Positions 23,512-36,477 of a stretch of DNA of 64,000 bases are shown in pieces. Numbering within the stretch: position 1 is the stretch's first letter; every line of letters starts with the position of its first letter. The position numbers were made by a program, and so were the translations under genes. The notes beneath the pieces are model-generated. The model was not told the origin of the DNA and did not search any database. It saw only the letters and a list, made by a program, of their open reading frames with translations. Source of the DNA: Arachnopeziza araneosa (Eukaryota > Ascomycota > Leotiomycetes > Helotiales > Arachnopezizaceae); NCBI GenBank assembly GCA_003988855.1, contig QYAI01000018.1, positions 124,001-188,000 on the forward strand. Direction: 5' to 3'.

Positions 23512-24240
23512 TCTGTGTTCCTATGAAAGAATATTCAAGTGAAGGAGAAACACAGGTTTGAAAGTGCAGTCAAGATCCCCACGTCATGGGCTCCTTCTGC
23601 AGAGTGATGTAAACAGAAGAGTCACGTGTCATTGTTCAAATGGAAAAGGCGAAGGGGAAGAAATATGAAAACACAAGAGAACCTGATCCAAACTAGGCAC
23701 TGACTAGATACGTACCTCCGCGACTAAAAGTTTGTTTTGGCACTGGGTAGTGCACGACTTTCGGCATTTTGAGGAATGAAAGCAGGTGTACGGATGAAGC
23801 CCAGAGAGTTGCTTAGAATCAACAAGCGAACGTAGCAAATATAAAGGCAGATTATGTTAGATCTTATTGCCCATTTTGGGGGGTAGAATTTGTATTTGGC
23901 GTGATTTGAGAAAGCTGAAATAACAACGAGCATCGAGCTGTCAGTTCTTCATCCTCCGTAAATTTATCTTTCATGCATGTGGCAGTGGTGGCTAGTGTGA
24001 CCAGGATTATCGCCTTGGACTGAACCGACACCAAAGCCTTGGGAATTTGGTCAACAATCAACACGCAAAGCATTATATGCTGGGCAGCAAGTCCTTGGAC
24101 GCCTTCGACTCATTCCTCCAGTCCGGCTTATACGACAGGATTCCCTGGAAAAGCAGAGGGAGCTTAACCCAAAGCCTCGTTGACGCGACGCATAAATTTG
24201 TCTACGTTCCTGGACTCAACTCCTACCTCCCATCTACAAA
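23512..24240. promoter_or_regulatory. Divergent promoter between the PEBP gene and VPS1
   Basis: Short open frames on the minus strand at 23,724-24,073 show no coding character. No regulatory motif was assigned. Confidence 0.4.
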
Positions 24241-26770
24241 ATGGCGTCTCTTGGTGAGGATCTGCTTGGAATAGTGAATAAACTTCAGGATCTTGTCTTC
24301 AACACCATTGGTAATGATAGTTTGGACCTGCCCCAGATTGTATGAGATCCCATCGTGTCGATAACTCAGATACTGGCTAATCTCCCCTCCAGGTCGTCGT
24401 TGGTTCACAATCTTCTGGCAAATCCTCCGTCCTCGAGAACATAGTAGGCCGAGACTTTCTTCCCCGCGGTAGTGGCATCGTTACTAGGCGGCCTCTCATC
24501 CTCCAACTTATCAATATTCCCACCGATGAAGATGCGCCTGAACCACATACTGGTGCCGCTGTAGCTCAACAGCCAGAATGGGCAGAGTTTCACCATATCC
24601 CTAATCGTAGATTCACAGAATTTTCAGACGTTAAGCGGGAGATTGAGAACGAGACTGCAAGGATTGCGGGAAACAACAAAGGCATCAACCGACAGCCAAT
24701 AAATCTCAAAATCTATTCTCCTCATGTCCTGAGCTTGACTTTAGTAGATCTGCCAGGTTTGACAAAGGTATTCTCGTCTTGCGTTTTTTTAAAGGCTAGA
24801 TATTAACTAGTGTACAGGTTCCAATCGGAGATCAACCCTCAGATATCGAAAAACAGACTCGCAATCTCATCTCCGAATACATAGCCAAACCGAACAGCAT
24901 CATATTAGCCGTTTCACCAGCGAATGTGGATATTGTGAATTCTGAGGCCCTTAAGCTTGCTCGACATGTCGATCCTTTGGGACGAAGGACAATTGGGGTC
25001 CTTACGAAAATCGACTTGATGGATCATGGAACGAACGCGCTGGACATACTCTCTGGACGAGTGTATCCGCTGAAGCTTGGATTCATTGGTGTAGTGAATA
25101 GGTCCCAACAGGATATTCAAGGCAACAAATCTCTGGCGGAGGCATTGAAATCGGAAGCGGACTTTTTCAAGCATCACCCAGCGTATCGGAATATGGCCAA
25201 CCGATGTGGTACTCAATTTCTAGCAAAGAGTTTAAATACTACATTGATGGCACATATCCGAGAAAGGCTCCCAGATATCAAAGCAAGGCTCAACACACTT
25301 ATGGGCCAAACTCAGCAAGAGCTTGCAAGTTACGGTGACATGCACTTCAGTGGGAAAGAACATAGAGGTTCCTTAGTATTGCAGCTGATGACTCGATTCG
25401 CATCTTCATTCATATCCTCAATAGACGGTACTTCAACAGAGATATCAACCAAGGAACTCTGTGGTGGTGCTAGAATCTACTATATATTTAACTCAGTTTT
25501 CGGCAATTCATTGGAAACCATCGACCCAACCACAAATCTATCTGCTCTTGATATTCGTACAGCAATCCGAAACTCCACCGGACCTCGTCCTAGTCTTTTT
25601 GTTCCAGAACTCGCTTTTGACTTATTGGTCAAACCCCAGATCAAACTCCTAGAAATACCTAGCCAAAGGTGTGTTGAGCTTGTTTATGAAGAGCTCATTA
25701 AAATATGCCACACTTGCGGCTCGACAGAACTTACGAGATTCCCACGACTTCAAGCTAAGTTGATTGAGGTTGTGTCTGATCTCCTTCGAGAACGACTTGG
25801 TCCAGCGTCTTCTTATGTGGAGTCATTGATTTCCATACAGAGAGCATATATCAATACCAACCATCCCAATTTTCTCGGAGCGGCCGCTGCTATGAGCAAT
25901 GTCGTCTCGAACAAGCAAGACAAAGAACGGAAAAGACTACTCCAAGACGAGCGAGAAAGAAGAGAAAGGAAACGCCAAAAGGAGCTTGGGAATGGTGCTG
26001 ACACTCCAGAAGATGAGGACGAAGTCGGCGATAAAGTCGAGAATCTGCCAATCCGAAAACATCTTCATAAGGGTCCCCGAAGCATGTCACCGGCTATACG
26101 AGAAAACGGCAATAGCAGTATTACAGGAGCAATGAATGGTGTCAATGGTGCTGCTGGAGGTGCTCGCGATTCTTTCTTGAATTACTTTTTCGGTAAAGAT
26201 GGTGCTCCTGGTGGTCAAGGAATTGGTCAAGGATCATCAGCACATAATCCTAACTTAGGTCGACATGTCAGCCAAAGTACAGAACCAAGTTTCAGTCAGA
26301 GCATCCGAAGACAGGAAGAGCGAGTCCATAGAACTCCCGCACAGCAGTCACGGGAAGACGACTATGAACTCGGAAGAGCGCAGCGAGATTACGATTACAA
26401 CTCGCCATTTGTGAGTCCATACCTTCCTTACAAAGCCAAACTAACAAATTTCTAGGGCAACAATAATGAGCCAGCGCTCACTGATCGTGAGGCTATGGAA
26501 ACGGAATTAATCCGCGCATTGATTTCTTCATACTTCAATATTGTACGAGAATCGATAGCCGACCAAGTTCCTAAAGCTGTTATGCATCTCCTAGTCAACC
26601 ATTCAAAGGACGTTGTACAAAACCGTCTTGTAAGCGAACTTTATCGTGAGGACTTGTTTGAGGAACTGTTGTATGAAGATGATGCGGTAAAAAAGGAGCG
26701 AGAGAAGTGTGAGAAGCTTCTGAAGACATATAGAGAGGCAGCGAAAATCGTCAGCGAGGTTGGGATATGA
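24241..26770 (+). CDS. VPS1: Dynamin-like GTPase Vps1
   Basis: Drives membrane fission in vacuolar sorting, endosomal recycling and peroxisome division. Four exons: 24241-24339, 24393-24767, 24818-26410 and 26456-26770, giving about 793 residues. The P-loop GSQSSGKSS lies at residues 37-45. The switch DLPG is near 153, and TKIDLMDHG plus a later NRSQ give the G4/G5 motifs. The dynamin middle domain follows. Between it and the C-terminal effector domain is a long fungal insertion rich in charged and Gly/Ser/Asn residues. The effector domain begins in the last exon (DREAMETELIRALISSYFNIVRESIADQVP). Family identity is certain; it is somewhat longer than yeast Vps1 because of that insertion. Confidence 0.97.
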
Positions 26771-27811
26771 GAGGCATGGAGACAAACGACTAGTGTTAGA
26801 TTAGCGCATGGGGATTGAATTGCGATCCCGCAATGACTTTGTAGATTATTGTACCTCTGTATTAGTGGTCCTCGCTTGATAGGAGGTCCGACTTTACTTG
26901 CTCATCTCTGCTGCATGGATCTTGGATGTACCGAGATCATGTTCATAACAATAGAACCACTTCAACCGCATATACACCTCTATAAGATGAAGTCTTTCCA
27001 AGATCATCTTTAAGGTGACTCAATCTAGCATGGACTAGAACACTTTTCATCTCTCATCGACAATCAACAATCAAGCGGCCTGCTTCCAGTCGTTGCGGGA
27101 TCACCTGTACCTTTGAAGTTTTTACACCTTTTTTCCCTGCGAAACAAGGTCTTCAATTTTGATGCCTTTTTGTACAATAGCGTAAGCTTCACATAAGCAA
27201 CGCTTAATTAGTCCCCGAGTCAGCTTTTCTCCTTGCTAAATTTCCACAACCTCAACCTAACTGATGACTTTGTTGTGCAGATTGTTTGGGGTTATACTAA
27301 TAATTAAGCTAGAGTGCAATTTTGCAGGACTCGGTGCCATCCTGAATATCTGACTGCTTCAAATAGTTTCTATAGAATCCCTAAAATCAACGTATGGCTT
27401 ATAACAAAGAGAAAGTTATGTCGGATTGACCGTAACCTGGTGTGGCTTATCTAAAGCTCGAGAGCATAAACGGTCTATATTATCTAGAATTTATTTACGG
27501 TAACAAATGACTTTGACAACGGTAAGCTGAGGCCTGGCACATGGGATCAAATTTCAAGGATAGCTTCCGTGTATGGCATTCCCTATCCTATAAATACGCA
27601 GTTACTCTAAAAGTGTAATTTGTGCTGTGCCTCTCTTTGTTATGCGCATCCTTCGCCGCCACCTCGCCTATTAAAGCCAAGACACGACAACACGACTTGT
27701 GGAATCCTCACGCGATGTCTCTATTGAAATTTCTATGAGTTGAAGAACCTTCCACTACTGAGACGGCAAGTTCGGTAATCTCAAGAAGTACGTATAATCA
27801 CCCGACTCAAC
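26771..27811. promoter_or_regulatory. Intergenic stretch, 1.0 kb
   Basis: Tandem genes flank it: the VPS1 3' end on the left and the promoter of the LtrA-like gene on the right. No open frame of interest is visible. Confidence 0.45.
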
Positions 27812-30393
27812 ATGTCGACAACACCAACTGGGATCCAATCTTCCGCCATTTCCGTCTCCGGGATCTCGACTTCAGGGGGGCATCATCATCATTTTCAGCG
27901 CACCCGTGAGCGGCTCCGCAGATTTGTGCTCCCTAATGGAAGAGAGGTGCACATCGCGTTCTCACCTGAAGAAGCCGAGACTCTCCGCCAGCGTCTCGTA
28001 GCCATCAGTACTGACGAACCTTTTGATCTCGTGATCTATGGTTCCCCTGAACATCTGGAGGCGCTGAATCTAGCACATTCTGATCATCAGCAACGCCGCG
28101 AATCGCTAAGAGCTCAGCATGGCGAGGTCTATGATAGATTTGAGCATGTCAGGTCGGAACTTGACGCTTTGGGGAATGAATTGCATTTATTGACTGATCA
28201 TTCTGTTGCGTTGGATGCCAATTTTAGCAAGGTGCGTTGTTTAGCCATCAATAAGATGTTACAGAAGCCATAATCTCAAATATATCTTTGAGCTATCTTC
28301 GAATATCAATCTCATGATTTGCTCAACATTTTATGAGATTTGCACTAACCCGCTAGTAGTATGGATATAGCGCTCATCTAAGAACGTACGATGAGATTCC
28401 CAAGGGTGGAAGTAGTGCGAGTAGTATTATGGACAGTGAAGGACATGAGAAAAGGGATTGGGAAGCAGAAAAGAGAAATGGAAGAGTGATGAAAATTTAC
28501 AAAAAGGTATCAGCCCAAACCTTCTTCTCTTCCTTTCAGGACTGATCTATTTTGTAGCCTACTGTTAGACAATATTTTCACAAAGGCTTACTTTGGAGAG
28601 CCTCTGAAACGGCTGAGGTTGCTTCATTTGAGTTGTTCGTGGATTTACTCTATGTCGGGATCTTGGCCATCAATGGCGTACGTATAACTTTCCTTTCGAA
28701 TCGCATCCATGTGTATCTGATCCCTGGGAGTATATCCTGAAAGTTGTCTAAGTGCTCGATCCCTAGCAAGTACTTTACATAAAATGAGTCTAGACTAAGA
28801 TGAAAATAGGATCACGCTGCTGAGGACCCAACAGGCAAAGAGTTGCTTCGGTTTTCTATCACATTTATTATGAGCTGGAAGCTTTGGAGCGATCTTGCTC
28901 TGACTATAAGTTGGTTTGAAACAGATGATATTGTGCAGAGGTTGTCAGTTTTGACCATTATGGCATGTCTTTTAGGGTCAGTCCTCTCTTGTTAAATGAT
29001 TTTTAACTCTGATAGTTGTTTTCCATCCGAGCTAACATGGTTTTAGTCTCACCACTAATATGCTTGATGCGTTTGATTCAACTTATACTATGCTGATCGC
29101 ATTTTACCTTGCTGCTCGTCTCTTTATGGGCTCATACTATTTCACGCTTGCAGCCGTCCTACCAATGGTGCGGCCAGTTATGATCGCCCATGCGCTCATA
29201 ACCCTAGTTGCATCAGCTCTATGGATCAGCAGTATTTATGTCGAACTACCTAATCGATATGCTATCATATGGGTTGCTCTTGCCTTTGAGCTCTCGTCCT
29301 CTTTCATGATAGTGGCTAGTATCCGGTGGTCAAAGTTTATATCTCAACGGTTCGGAGATTGGGTTGGTGAACTCTTCGAATTCTATCCCGCGATCAACAT
29401 CGAGCATAAAACAGAAAGAACAAACGCTTTTGTAACCCTTGTTTTTGGTTACTCTGTTGTTGCAATCATCTACCAGAACGCCGCACATAATGGTCTTAAC
29501 GCTTTCTATGGAAAAGCCGTCTTGGGCCTGATTCAAGCCTTCATCTTTAATTGGATATACTTTGAGTGAGCACCCCCCCAACTCTCTAGCGACTTTATTT
29601 ATTCGTTCTTAAAGCATACTATTTCCTATGGTTTGCTCAACACAGCCCCGGCCTGGAAAAGTAGATAGTTCTGCTTTCAAAATGCTCAACCATATAATGC
29701 TAATTTCTTGGTGTTCCAGGCTTGATGGAGCAGATCTCTACCAGCACGCTATCAGACGAAGTGTTCCATCTTGTGAGTTCCTCTCTTGGACTTTTTCGAG
29801 GAAACCAAACTTATTAATGGTTATAAGCTATCATCTGGGGCACATTCCATATCCCGTTCATCATGTCTTTCGTTCTCGCTGCCTCTGCCCTCTCAAAACT
29901 CGTCCTCGCGACGGACTGTGCGAACTCGCCCATTGAAGCCCTCACTGAAATCTATGTCGCCAAATCTGACTCCGAAGTCCCAATCGGGCTACGTTGGTTT
30001 TACTGCGCCGGCCTCGGAATTGCTCTTGCTTGCATGGGCGTTATCTCTATAAGCCACGTTCACAAAGAAACATCTGGCAGGAAGATTCGACTTTCCAAGA
30101 AGTTTCGCATGACAAATCGTTTCGCCGTCTCAATAATTATGATATGCTTACCAACGGCTCCTCGGCTCAGCAGTCTGCAAATGGTCTCGATCGTCACGGC
30201 ACTGGTGGTTTGGGTGCTGTTGTTCGAGTTATGGGGTGTCAGTTGTCCAGATGAAAGTCTCTTCGGAGAGAGGAGGCGGTGCTCTTATACTGCTAGGTGT
30301 CCTAAGAAGGCCTTGAAGGGTGGAAAGTTGGTGATCTCGGCTAGTGAGCTTAGTGATGTGGGAGACGGCGAGAAGGTGTTGACCTTTGTATGA
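27812..30393 (+). CDS. LtrA-like multi-pass membrane protein (low-temperature requirement A family)
   Basis: Seven exons: 27812-28231, 28360-28506, 28558-28677, 28810-28976, 29047-29565, 29720-29772 and 29828-30393, giving 663 residues. The first 190 residues are soluble and contain a coiled coil (about 85-130). The rest is the LtrA domain: HKGLLWRASETAEVASFELFVDLLYVGILA (the family opening with the E/D-rich first membrane helix) followed by about ten hydrophobic segments including LAFELSSSFMIVASIRWSKFI and IPFIMSFVLAASALSKLVL. Bacterial LtrA was linked to growth at low temperature in Listeria; the fungal members have no established substrate. The boundaries of exons 2 and 6 are supported by phase but not by alignment. 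Confidence 0.85.
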
Positions 30394-30771
30394 GCCATTA
30401 GAGGTGGATCTTTAGTTTTAAATGAGAAAGTTGTATAGACAGTGACGGGGGTGGTAAAATTCAATAACCTTTTTGGAAACTCTAATTTAAGGATGTGAAT
30501 GAGATGACTGCTTAGAATGATTATAGGAGTTTTGTTAAATATGGAGCATATATAAACCTGTGAAGTCCACAATAGAGATTTTGACAAGGTAGAAGCAGCT
30601 AAGAAAGACTCCGGCTTTGCTTTGCTTTCGACTCGGTTGATCTTCGGAAACATAACCTTGTATTACATCATGCAGCTTTGGAATAACTTACACGACCTGC
30701 GGGGAACGAGGAATGTCCATAACGTTATGAGAGGTTTGAGTTGAACCTCAATTCTTCTTCATTATTTCCAA
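30394..30771. promoter_or_regulatory. Short intergenic stretch
   Basis: Between tandem genes. Presumed 3' end of the LtrA-like gene plus the dehydratase promoter. No motif assigned. Confidence 0.4.
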
Positions 30772-31900
30772 ATGGCAAGGGAAGAAGTCCAAATGTCCCA
30801 AGCTACTAGAGATACCCTGCTGAGGGTCAGGAAGATGGTCCCTCCATTACTCTCCAAATTCCACAAAGGTACCTCTGATCAATGTCTACAGGAAGCTTTT
30901 CTGACTGCCTCAAGGACAGATGGGCAGGGTGGCAGTCATAGGAGGCAGTGAAGATTACACCGGCGCGCCCTACTTCTCCGCTATGGCAAGTGCCCGGCTG
31001 GGTGCTGACATGGTAAGAAAGCACCAGCATATGGAATCCAACTGATCACTTGCTATAGAGCCATGTTATCTGTGAACCCCAAGCAGCACAAGTGATCAAA
31101 ACCTACTCCCCGAATCTCATGGTCCATCCTCTGATGCGGCAATCCACCCACGCTAGCACGACCGATTCAGCATCCTCTATCGCAAAGAATGTCATCGATA
31201 TGCTCCCACGATTGCACGTCTTGGTGATTGGTCCTGGTCTGGGACGAGATAAATTAATGCAAGACATATGCGCTCAAGTGATTGAAGCTGCGAAGAAGGA
31301 TAATATGCCATTCGTATTAGATGCAGATGGACTGGCTTTAGCTCAGACGAAACCAGAGTTGGTTCACGGGTATAGAGAGTGTATATTAACCCCAAATGTC
31401 GTGGAATTTGGACGGCTTTGCAAGAGCAAGGGGATCGATACGTCGGGCTTGAGTGAAGAGAAGGGTGCGGAGAAACTGTCAAAAGCTTTTGGAGGTATTA
31501 CAATTATACGGAAAGGCGCAAGTGATTATATCTCGAATGGGGATAACACACTTGTCAACGATCTTGAGGGCGGGTTGAAACGAAGCGGTGGGCAGGGCGA
31601 TACTTTGACCGGTGCTCTCGCAACGTTCTTGGGTTGGAGAAAGGCATATTTGGACAAATTATGGGACCACGACGGGGAACTTGACTCCAGCGAATTGCTA
31701 GCTCTGGCTGCTTTTGGTGGAAGTGCTATAACCAGAGTAAGTTTTCGATTCTAAAAGAGTCGATTTCAACTAATACGAGGGAGGAATGTTCGAGATTGGC
31801 ATTCGCCAAAAAGGGCCGCAGTCTTCAGGCTAGCGACCTGACAGATGAAGTCTATGGAGCATTCATAAACCTATTTGAAGAGCATGGACCCAAGCTGTGA
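30772..31900 (+). CDS. ATP-dependent (S)-NAD(P)H-hydrate dehydratase
   Basis: Metabolite repair enzyme (mammalian NAXD/CARKD, yeast YKL151C) that dehydrates damaged S-NAD(P)HX using ATP. Four exons: 30772-30868, 30915-31012, 31059-31736 and 31784-31900, giving 329 residues. The ribokinase-like fold shows VAVIGGSEDYTGAPYFSAMASARLGADM, a VLVIGPGLGRD loop, VLDADGL, LTPNVVEFGRL and the catalytic-base RSGGQGDTLTG segment. The start is at MAREEVQ, with MSQATRD seven codons later as an alternative. The first intron's acceptor is CTCAAG, giving HKGQMGRVAV. No targeting peptide is evident, so a cytosolic location is likely. Confidence 0.95.
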
Positions 31901-33122
31901 TGGATAATGGCACAATCAATCTCGTTAATTCGAGACTGAACCTTAAAGTACGTCACAAGCCGAGACTTGAAGTCAGCGGCCCCGAGGATTTTGTCTTCAA
32001 TCTCTTGATCAGATATATCGACAAAGTTCTTAGCTACGTCACTTTGAAATCAGAGTTATGATGAATTTCAAAATGCAAGGCAGAGCCGCCAGACATTGAA
32101 AAATGGGCATTGTCCGTGATTTTAAGCTCAGAGGTCAGTGTCTATGATACGCTATAGTCCATGAACAAGTACGTCTTCAAATCATGACAGTTGATCTTTC
32201 AACCGTGCGTTATATTTGATGCCACAACCACTTCCGTATTCGAGATATGAAATCAAGAACCAAATATTCTGCATCATTAGAAGAATGATCATGGTTATAT
32301 ATTAAATCAAGGCTTGTTCACCAAAGACAATTAAGCGTGATTTAAATACATCAAGTTGCAATCTACAAGTATGCTTTGACCGCCCGCCTTGTGGTTTTAT
32401 GCTTTCTCTAGTCAGTGCTGTGCTTCCTGCACTTGTTTGCTTCTCGAAGTTTGTTGCGATGACTTGTTGGTTAGAACCTCAACCCACAGAATTTGGGAGC
32501 AAGAGGCCTCAGTAGCATTCGCAGTATACCAAGCGCCTTCAACCAAGCATCCTTTGTATTTCCAAATGTCTAATATTGAGTCTGCTTTGATCTGCGTATA
32601 TTGTCCGTAAGAGCTTGAGCATCCACCTACTTGGATAACGTGATGGAACGAGTATTCATTCAAGCCACCTCCTTAGCACATACGAATTTTCCTGTTAATC
32701 TAGAGGAATAGGAATCTACTCTGGACTCCATAAATTGTATAAGTGGGCATATTTAGCTAATTTCAAGAGATCTGAGTATCAGAGAATATCCTCAGCTATC
32801 TAGAGCAAAGTCTATGATTTTAAAGATTGATTCTTATATCTTGTATTCTTCATAGCGGGACTATTCTTTACTGAAGTGAATTATTCCTAGTAAAAGCAGT
32901 TAGTCTGGTGGATCTCGCTTGGATTTCTCAAATCGATTGCAATTTCACGCATCATTTCCCAAAATTAGTTTCAGTTTTCGTTGCAATTCAACACTAAGCA
33001 ATATCTACTTTGATTGACCAAATCTCGAAAGGGAATTTCGACATTCAAACCAAGATCGCAACGGTAGTATTTAGTTTCATTTTTGAAAATCCTCTCCGTC
33101 ACTTTGGCAGAAAATTGTGACA
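31901..33122. other. AT-rich intergenic stretch, 1.2 kb
   Basis: No gene, repeat or transposon remnant is visible. The GC content drops noticeably compared with flanking genes. Confidence 0.5.
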
Positions 33123-33847
33123 ATGTCGCAAACATCTTCCGACAATGAGCCAAACCCTGGTTACGTTACCGATGAAGAACAGTTTATCGACACTCAGGTA
33201 ATTCCTCACCTGGACCAAACTTTAAAAATCAATTGACAAATCTACCATAGTCAACAACGACGGATGAATACATGGTCGAAGAAGACCAGCTCGGCTCAGT
33301 ACGAGACGAAATCGGAATACCCGAGCTTGAGATCCTTTCACTCCAAGAACCGCAAAACGAGCAATGGGCATCCGCACAAGATTATGGCGTGCGGATGAAA
33401 GTCAGGCTTGCAGAGAAGTGGAATCTACGGTGCAGGGATGAGCTGGCGAGGTTGAAAGAGGAATTTGCGGCCGCCGTGGAGACGAAACACAGAATGGACG
33501 GAAAGGATGAATCAAGCACGAGCATGGGAGGGGAGAAGGGGCCTCTGTCACTTATTTCGTCCGAAGCCAGATCCAGATGGGTTGCGAGGAGAGCACTGCT
33601 GTGGAAAGGAAGGCAGGCCAGCGAGAGGTGCATCAAGGAGGTTAGCTGGGTCGGGACTGGGAATGGAACTGAGGATTGGTGGGCTGGGGATGTGGCACGG
33701 ATGGAGCAGGATGACGAGGATCAGTTCGAAGAACAGGAAGTCACCGTTACATGGGAGGAGATGATGTTGAGAGAGAGCAGGCAGCTGGAGAATTTGTGTC
33801 CAAAACCAAGTCAACTGAGAAAATCCTGGACTGTGATGGATATGTAA
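33123..33847 (+). CDS. Unrecognised acidic protein
   Basis: Two exons: 33123-33197 and 33251-33847, with a GTAATT...CATAG intron, giving 223 residues. The protein is acidic and hydrophilic, with a central helical coiled-coil-like segment (AEKWNLRCRDELARLKEEFA) and a Trp-rich C-terminal third (GNGTEDWWAGDVAR, VTWEEMMLRES). There is no signal peptide, membrane helix or known motif. It begins the stretch of the window dominated by genes I cannot place. Confidence 0.6.
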
Positions 33848-34521
33848 AAGAGGAAGATGTCTTTTAGAGTTAAGGCCTGGATCAATTTGGACAGTGGGAT
33901 ATTTTGATTCCGGGGATGTTCGTGTATTGTAGGACTTGAAATACTTCTTGACTGTGCTGGTAGAGGGTTGGTAACACATCTTCACGAATGTAGAACCTTC
34001 CATTTTATGTTTTGAGCTTGGAGATGAACACCTGCCTCGCTTAGAGAAGTTTCGTCACATCTTTCAACCAGCACAAATTCAAAAAGAGAGGTTAGTGTAG
34101 AGCACAGCTCAAAGTGTTAAAAGATGATACTAAATTATCTTAGTAAAACTAGACTTTTAAGTTCAGGAAGTGCACATTGAATCTCATTGTTTATATAGCT
34201 CAAAACTACAGATCTGTGCAGAGAAGACCAGCACCCTCTCTTCTTTGTTTACAAAGTCGCTTAATCATGTCATAGGCGAGACTTCCCCCTTTCGATGTAA
34301 ACAATCCTCACACTTCACCTGTCCCAACGACAGCCCAAACAAGGTAGAATTCATTGTCACTATGTGATGCGTGATCACCGGTATTCACTGCTGTTAAAAT
34401 CTCCCTCCGGAGAGTAAAAACCTCCTCAATTCAAGATCCCCGCAAGTTATACACAAGCCGCAAACCGAGCCGCACGCCCGCAAGAAAATATCAACAGAGC
34501 TGCACCACGGTTGCCGCAACG
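33848..34521. promoter_or_regulatory. Intergenic stretch, 0.7 kb
   Basis: Between tandem genes of unknown function. No motif assigned. Confidence 0.4.
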
Positions 34522-35829
34522 ATGTCACCAGTGCCCCTCGCTCTCAATTCAAAAACAATTCATTGTGGGACGAGCCACGAATATCAACACGTCAACCTCA
34601 AACCAGCACCACTCCGCATCAGGAAGGCGATCAAACTACAGATCGCGATCGAACCACGGATGGTTACCATGGAGAGTGGAAGTGAGGAGATGAGTGGGAG
34701 CAATGATGAGATCGGTGGAGGGGTCGCAGCACAGATTGATGATCGATCTAATTCTGAGATCGCGGGTGATGAAGCCAAGATCGACGGAGATGTTGGGAAG
34801 AAGATTACGATTATGATCAAGTTCAATGATGAGGGCAAGGCTCATATCGAGGGGAAGACTCAAGTCACAGCTGTTATGGCGAACGAGACATTACCAAGTC
34901 CAGACAATGAAGCAACGGCTTTCAATATCATGACGAACGAGACACTGCCGAGTATAGACAATGAAGCTACGGCTTCCAATATCATGACGAACGAGACACT
35001 GCCGAGTATAGACAATGAAGCTACGGCTTCCAATATCATGACGAACGAGACACTGCCGAGTACAGACAATGAAGCTACGGCTTCCAATATCATGAAGACG
35101 GATGCTAAGGGGGAGGAAGATGGAAATCTGGTTGCTCCAGATGATAGCCACAACTCATCAGATGCAGAGGATGACATTCAGGACTACGATGGCGACGAGA
35201 CTGAAAGCGATGGCGACGAGACTGAAAGCGATGGCGAAGGCGATATGATGGACATGGGCACGGATGAGGGCCACTACCACTACTCGTCATCATCCTCATC
35301 ATCAGACGGGACCTCGAGCTACCAGATGATGGAAGCAGAGGTCGATGCCGACGGCGACATCACCATGGGATTCATCTCGGAGCCCGAGTCGACGCTGCAA
35401 GTGACCATCGCCGACGACGACGCACCCGACAGCGCTCCCCACGGGCCGGGCCTCGTCTTCATGTCGACACCGGGTCTCACTCCGCTCGCCCGCCCGCCCA
35501 CGCCCCGCCCCGCCCCCGCCTCGCTCTTCGAGAGCACCCCCGGGCACGGTGCAGGCAAGCGCCTCACGCTCCCAGGGACCCCGCTGCACCGGCGGATCCG
35601 CGTCACCGTTGCGGCCGTGACGCACGCCGAGAACGTCCTGTACGGCATGCCGGGGTTTGCGCGCGTCCGGTGTCGGTGTCCCAGTGGCTTGCGCTGGTGC
35701 TGGACCTGGTTGGAGGAGGCTGAGCTGGACAGCGAGGATGAGGACATGTGGGATGATGATCGGACCGAGAGTGCGTACGAGGATTACGGTGAGGGACTGC
35801 CTTTGCGAGTGGAGAGCGAGGAGTTGTGA
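34522..35829 (+). CDS. Unrecognised acidic protein with an 18-residue tandem repeat
   Basis: One exon, 435 residues. After a leading 45 basic-to-neutral residues it becomes strongly acidic. Four tandem 18-residue units (NETLPSIDNEATASNIMT type) occupy about residues 120-192, then GDETESD repeats and a run of serines. The last third is rich in proline, arginine and cysteine, with RVRCRCPSGLRWCWTWLEE, and ends acidic. The 3' third is much richer in GC than the 5' part. There is no known domain. A long antisense open frame overlaps it but looks like a by-product of composition. Product predicted as lineage-restricted. Confidence 0.6.
   Translation: MSPVPLALNSKTIHCGTSHEYQHVNLKPAPLRIRKAIKLQIAIEPRMVTMESGSEEMSGSNDEIGGGVAAQIDDRSNSEIAGDEAKIDGDVGKKITIMIKFNDEGKAHIEGKTQVTAVMANETLPSPDNEATAFNIMTNETLPSIDNEATASNIMTNETLPSIDNEATASNIMTNETLPSTDNEATASNIMKTDAKGEEDGNLVAPDDSHNSSDAEDDIQDYDGDETESDGDETESDGEGDMMDMGTDEGHYHYSSSSSSSDGTSSYQMMEAEVDADGDITMGFISEPESTLQVTIADDDAPDSAPHGPGLVFMSTPGLTPLARPPTPRPAPASLFESTPGHGAGKRLTLPGTPLHRRIRVTVAAVTHAENVLYGMPGFARVRCRCPSGLRWCWTWLEEAELDSEDEDMWDDDRTESAYEDYGEGLPLRVESEEL
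34881..35096 (+). repeat. Four-copy 54-bp tandem repeat within the gene
   Basis: Units at 34881, 34935, 34989 and 35043, each exactly 54 bp (18 codons), so copy-number change keeps the frame. Units 2 and 3 are identical; units 1 and 4 differ by a few bases. Confidence 0.95.
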
Positions 35830-36477
35830 GGGAAGGGGTACGGTACAACTGTTCAGTAGCAAGCATGTTTGCACGGAATGTTCTGGTGAAGAGGGATGCG
35901 ACGTGCTTGAGACCGCCACTCACATACTGTTTCTTAACAGGCTCTGAATTACATAAAGATTTTGATGGCCTTGATCGGGTCTTAAGCAACAGAGTGAGAT
36001 TCCTTCAATAATCAAATCTTCCTTGTAGGATGTTCTAGCCAGCCAATGAAAACAACAAATCAGCGGAATAATCTTGACTTCTTCCCTTGGGGGTGATGAT
36101 TTAAAAGGACTATTGACATGGCTGACGGTTGTGATTTGAACATGAACTGTGTCTTGTAAAGTCTTGCTGCAGACCTTGACATTATTAAGCAAATGGCAAT
36201 AAAATTTCAGACGTGTAAAACCAGGTAGTCAAGGCAGACAATTTAGTAAAGTATGATTTGATGATATTTCAAGGAATATTTAAGATATCATTTAGACACT
36301 GATTAGAAATTAAAAACTAGTGATTGTGTTAATGAAAAACACAAGGTTCAGTAATGAACCTGTAAGATAAACAACCTCGCTAAATTCAGGGGCTCGCTCG
36401 CTTCAAGTGGCCGACTAAGAATATCAAAAGATCCACCAAGAATAAATTAAATATTTCTGTCTCACTAATGTTGAATT
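35830..36477. other. Convergent 3' intergenic stretch
   Basis: AT-rich, between convergent genes. No supported feature. Confidence 0.45.

Noticed and set aside
35302..35919. 205-codon open frame antisense to the acidic repeat gene
   Set aside because: It results from the GC-rich, stop-poor composition of the sense gene; no domain or compositional sense.
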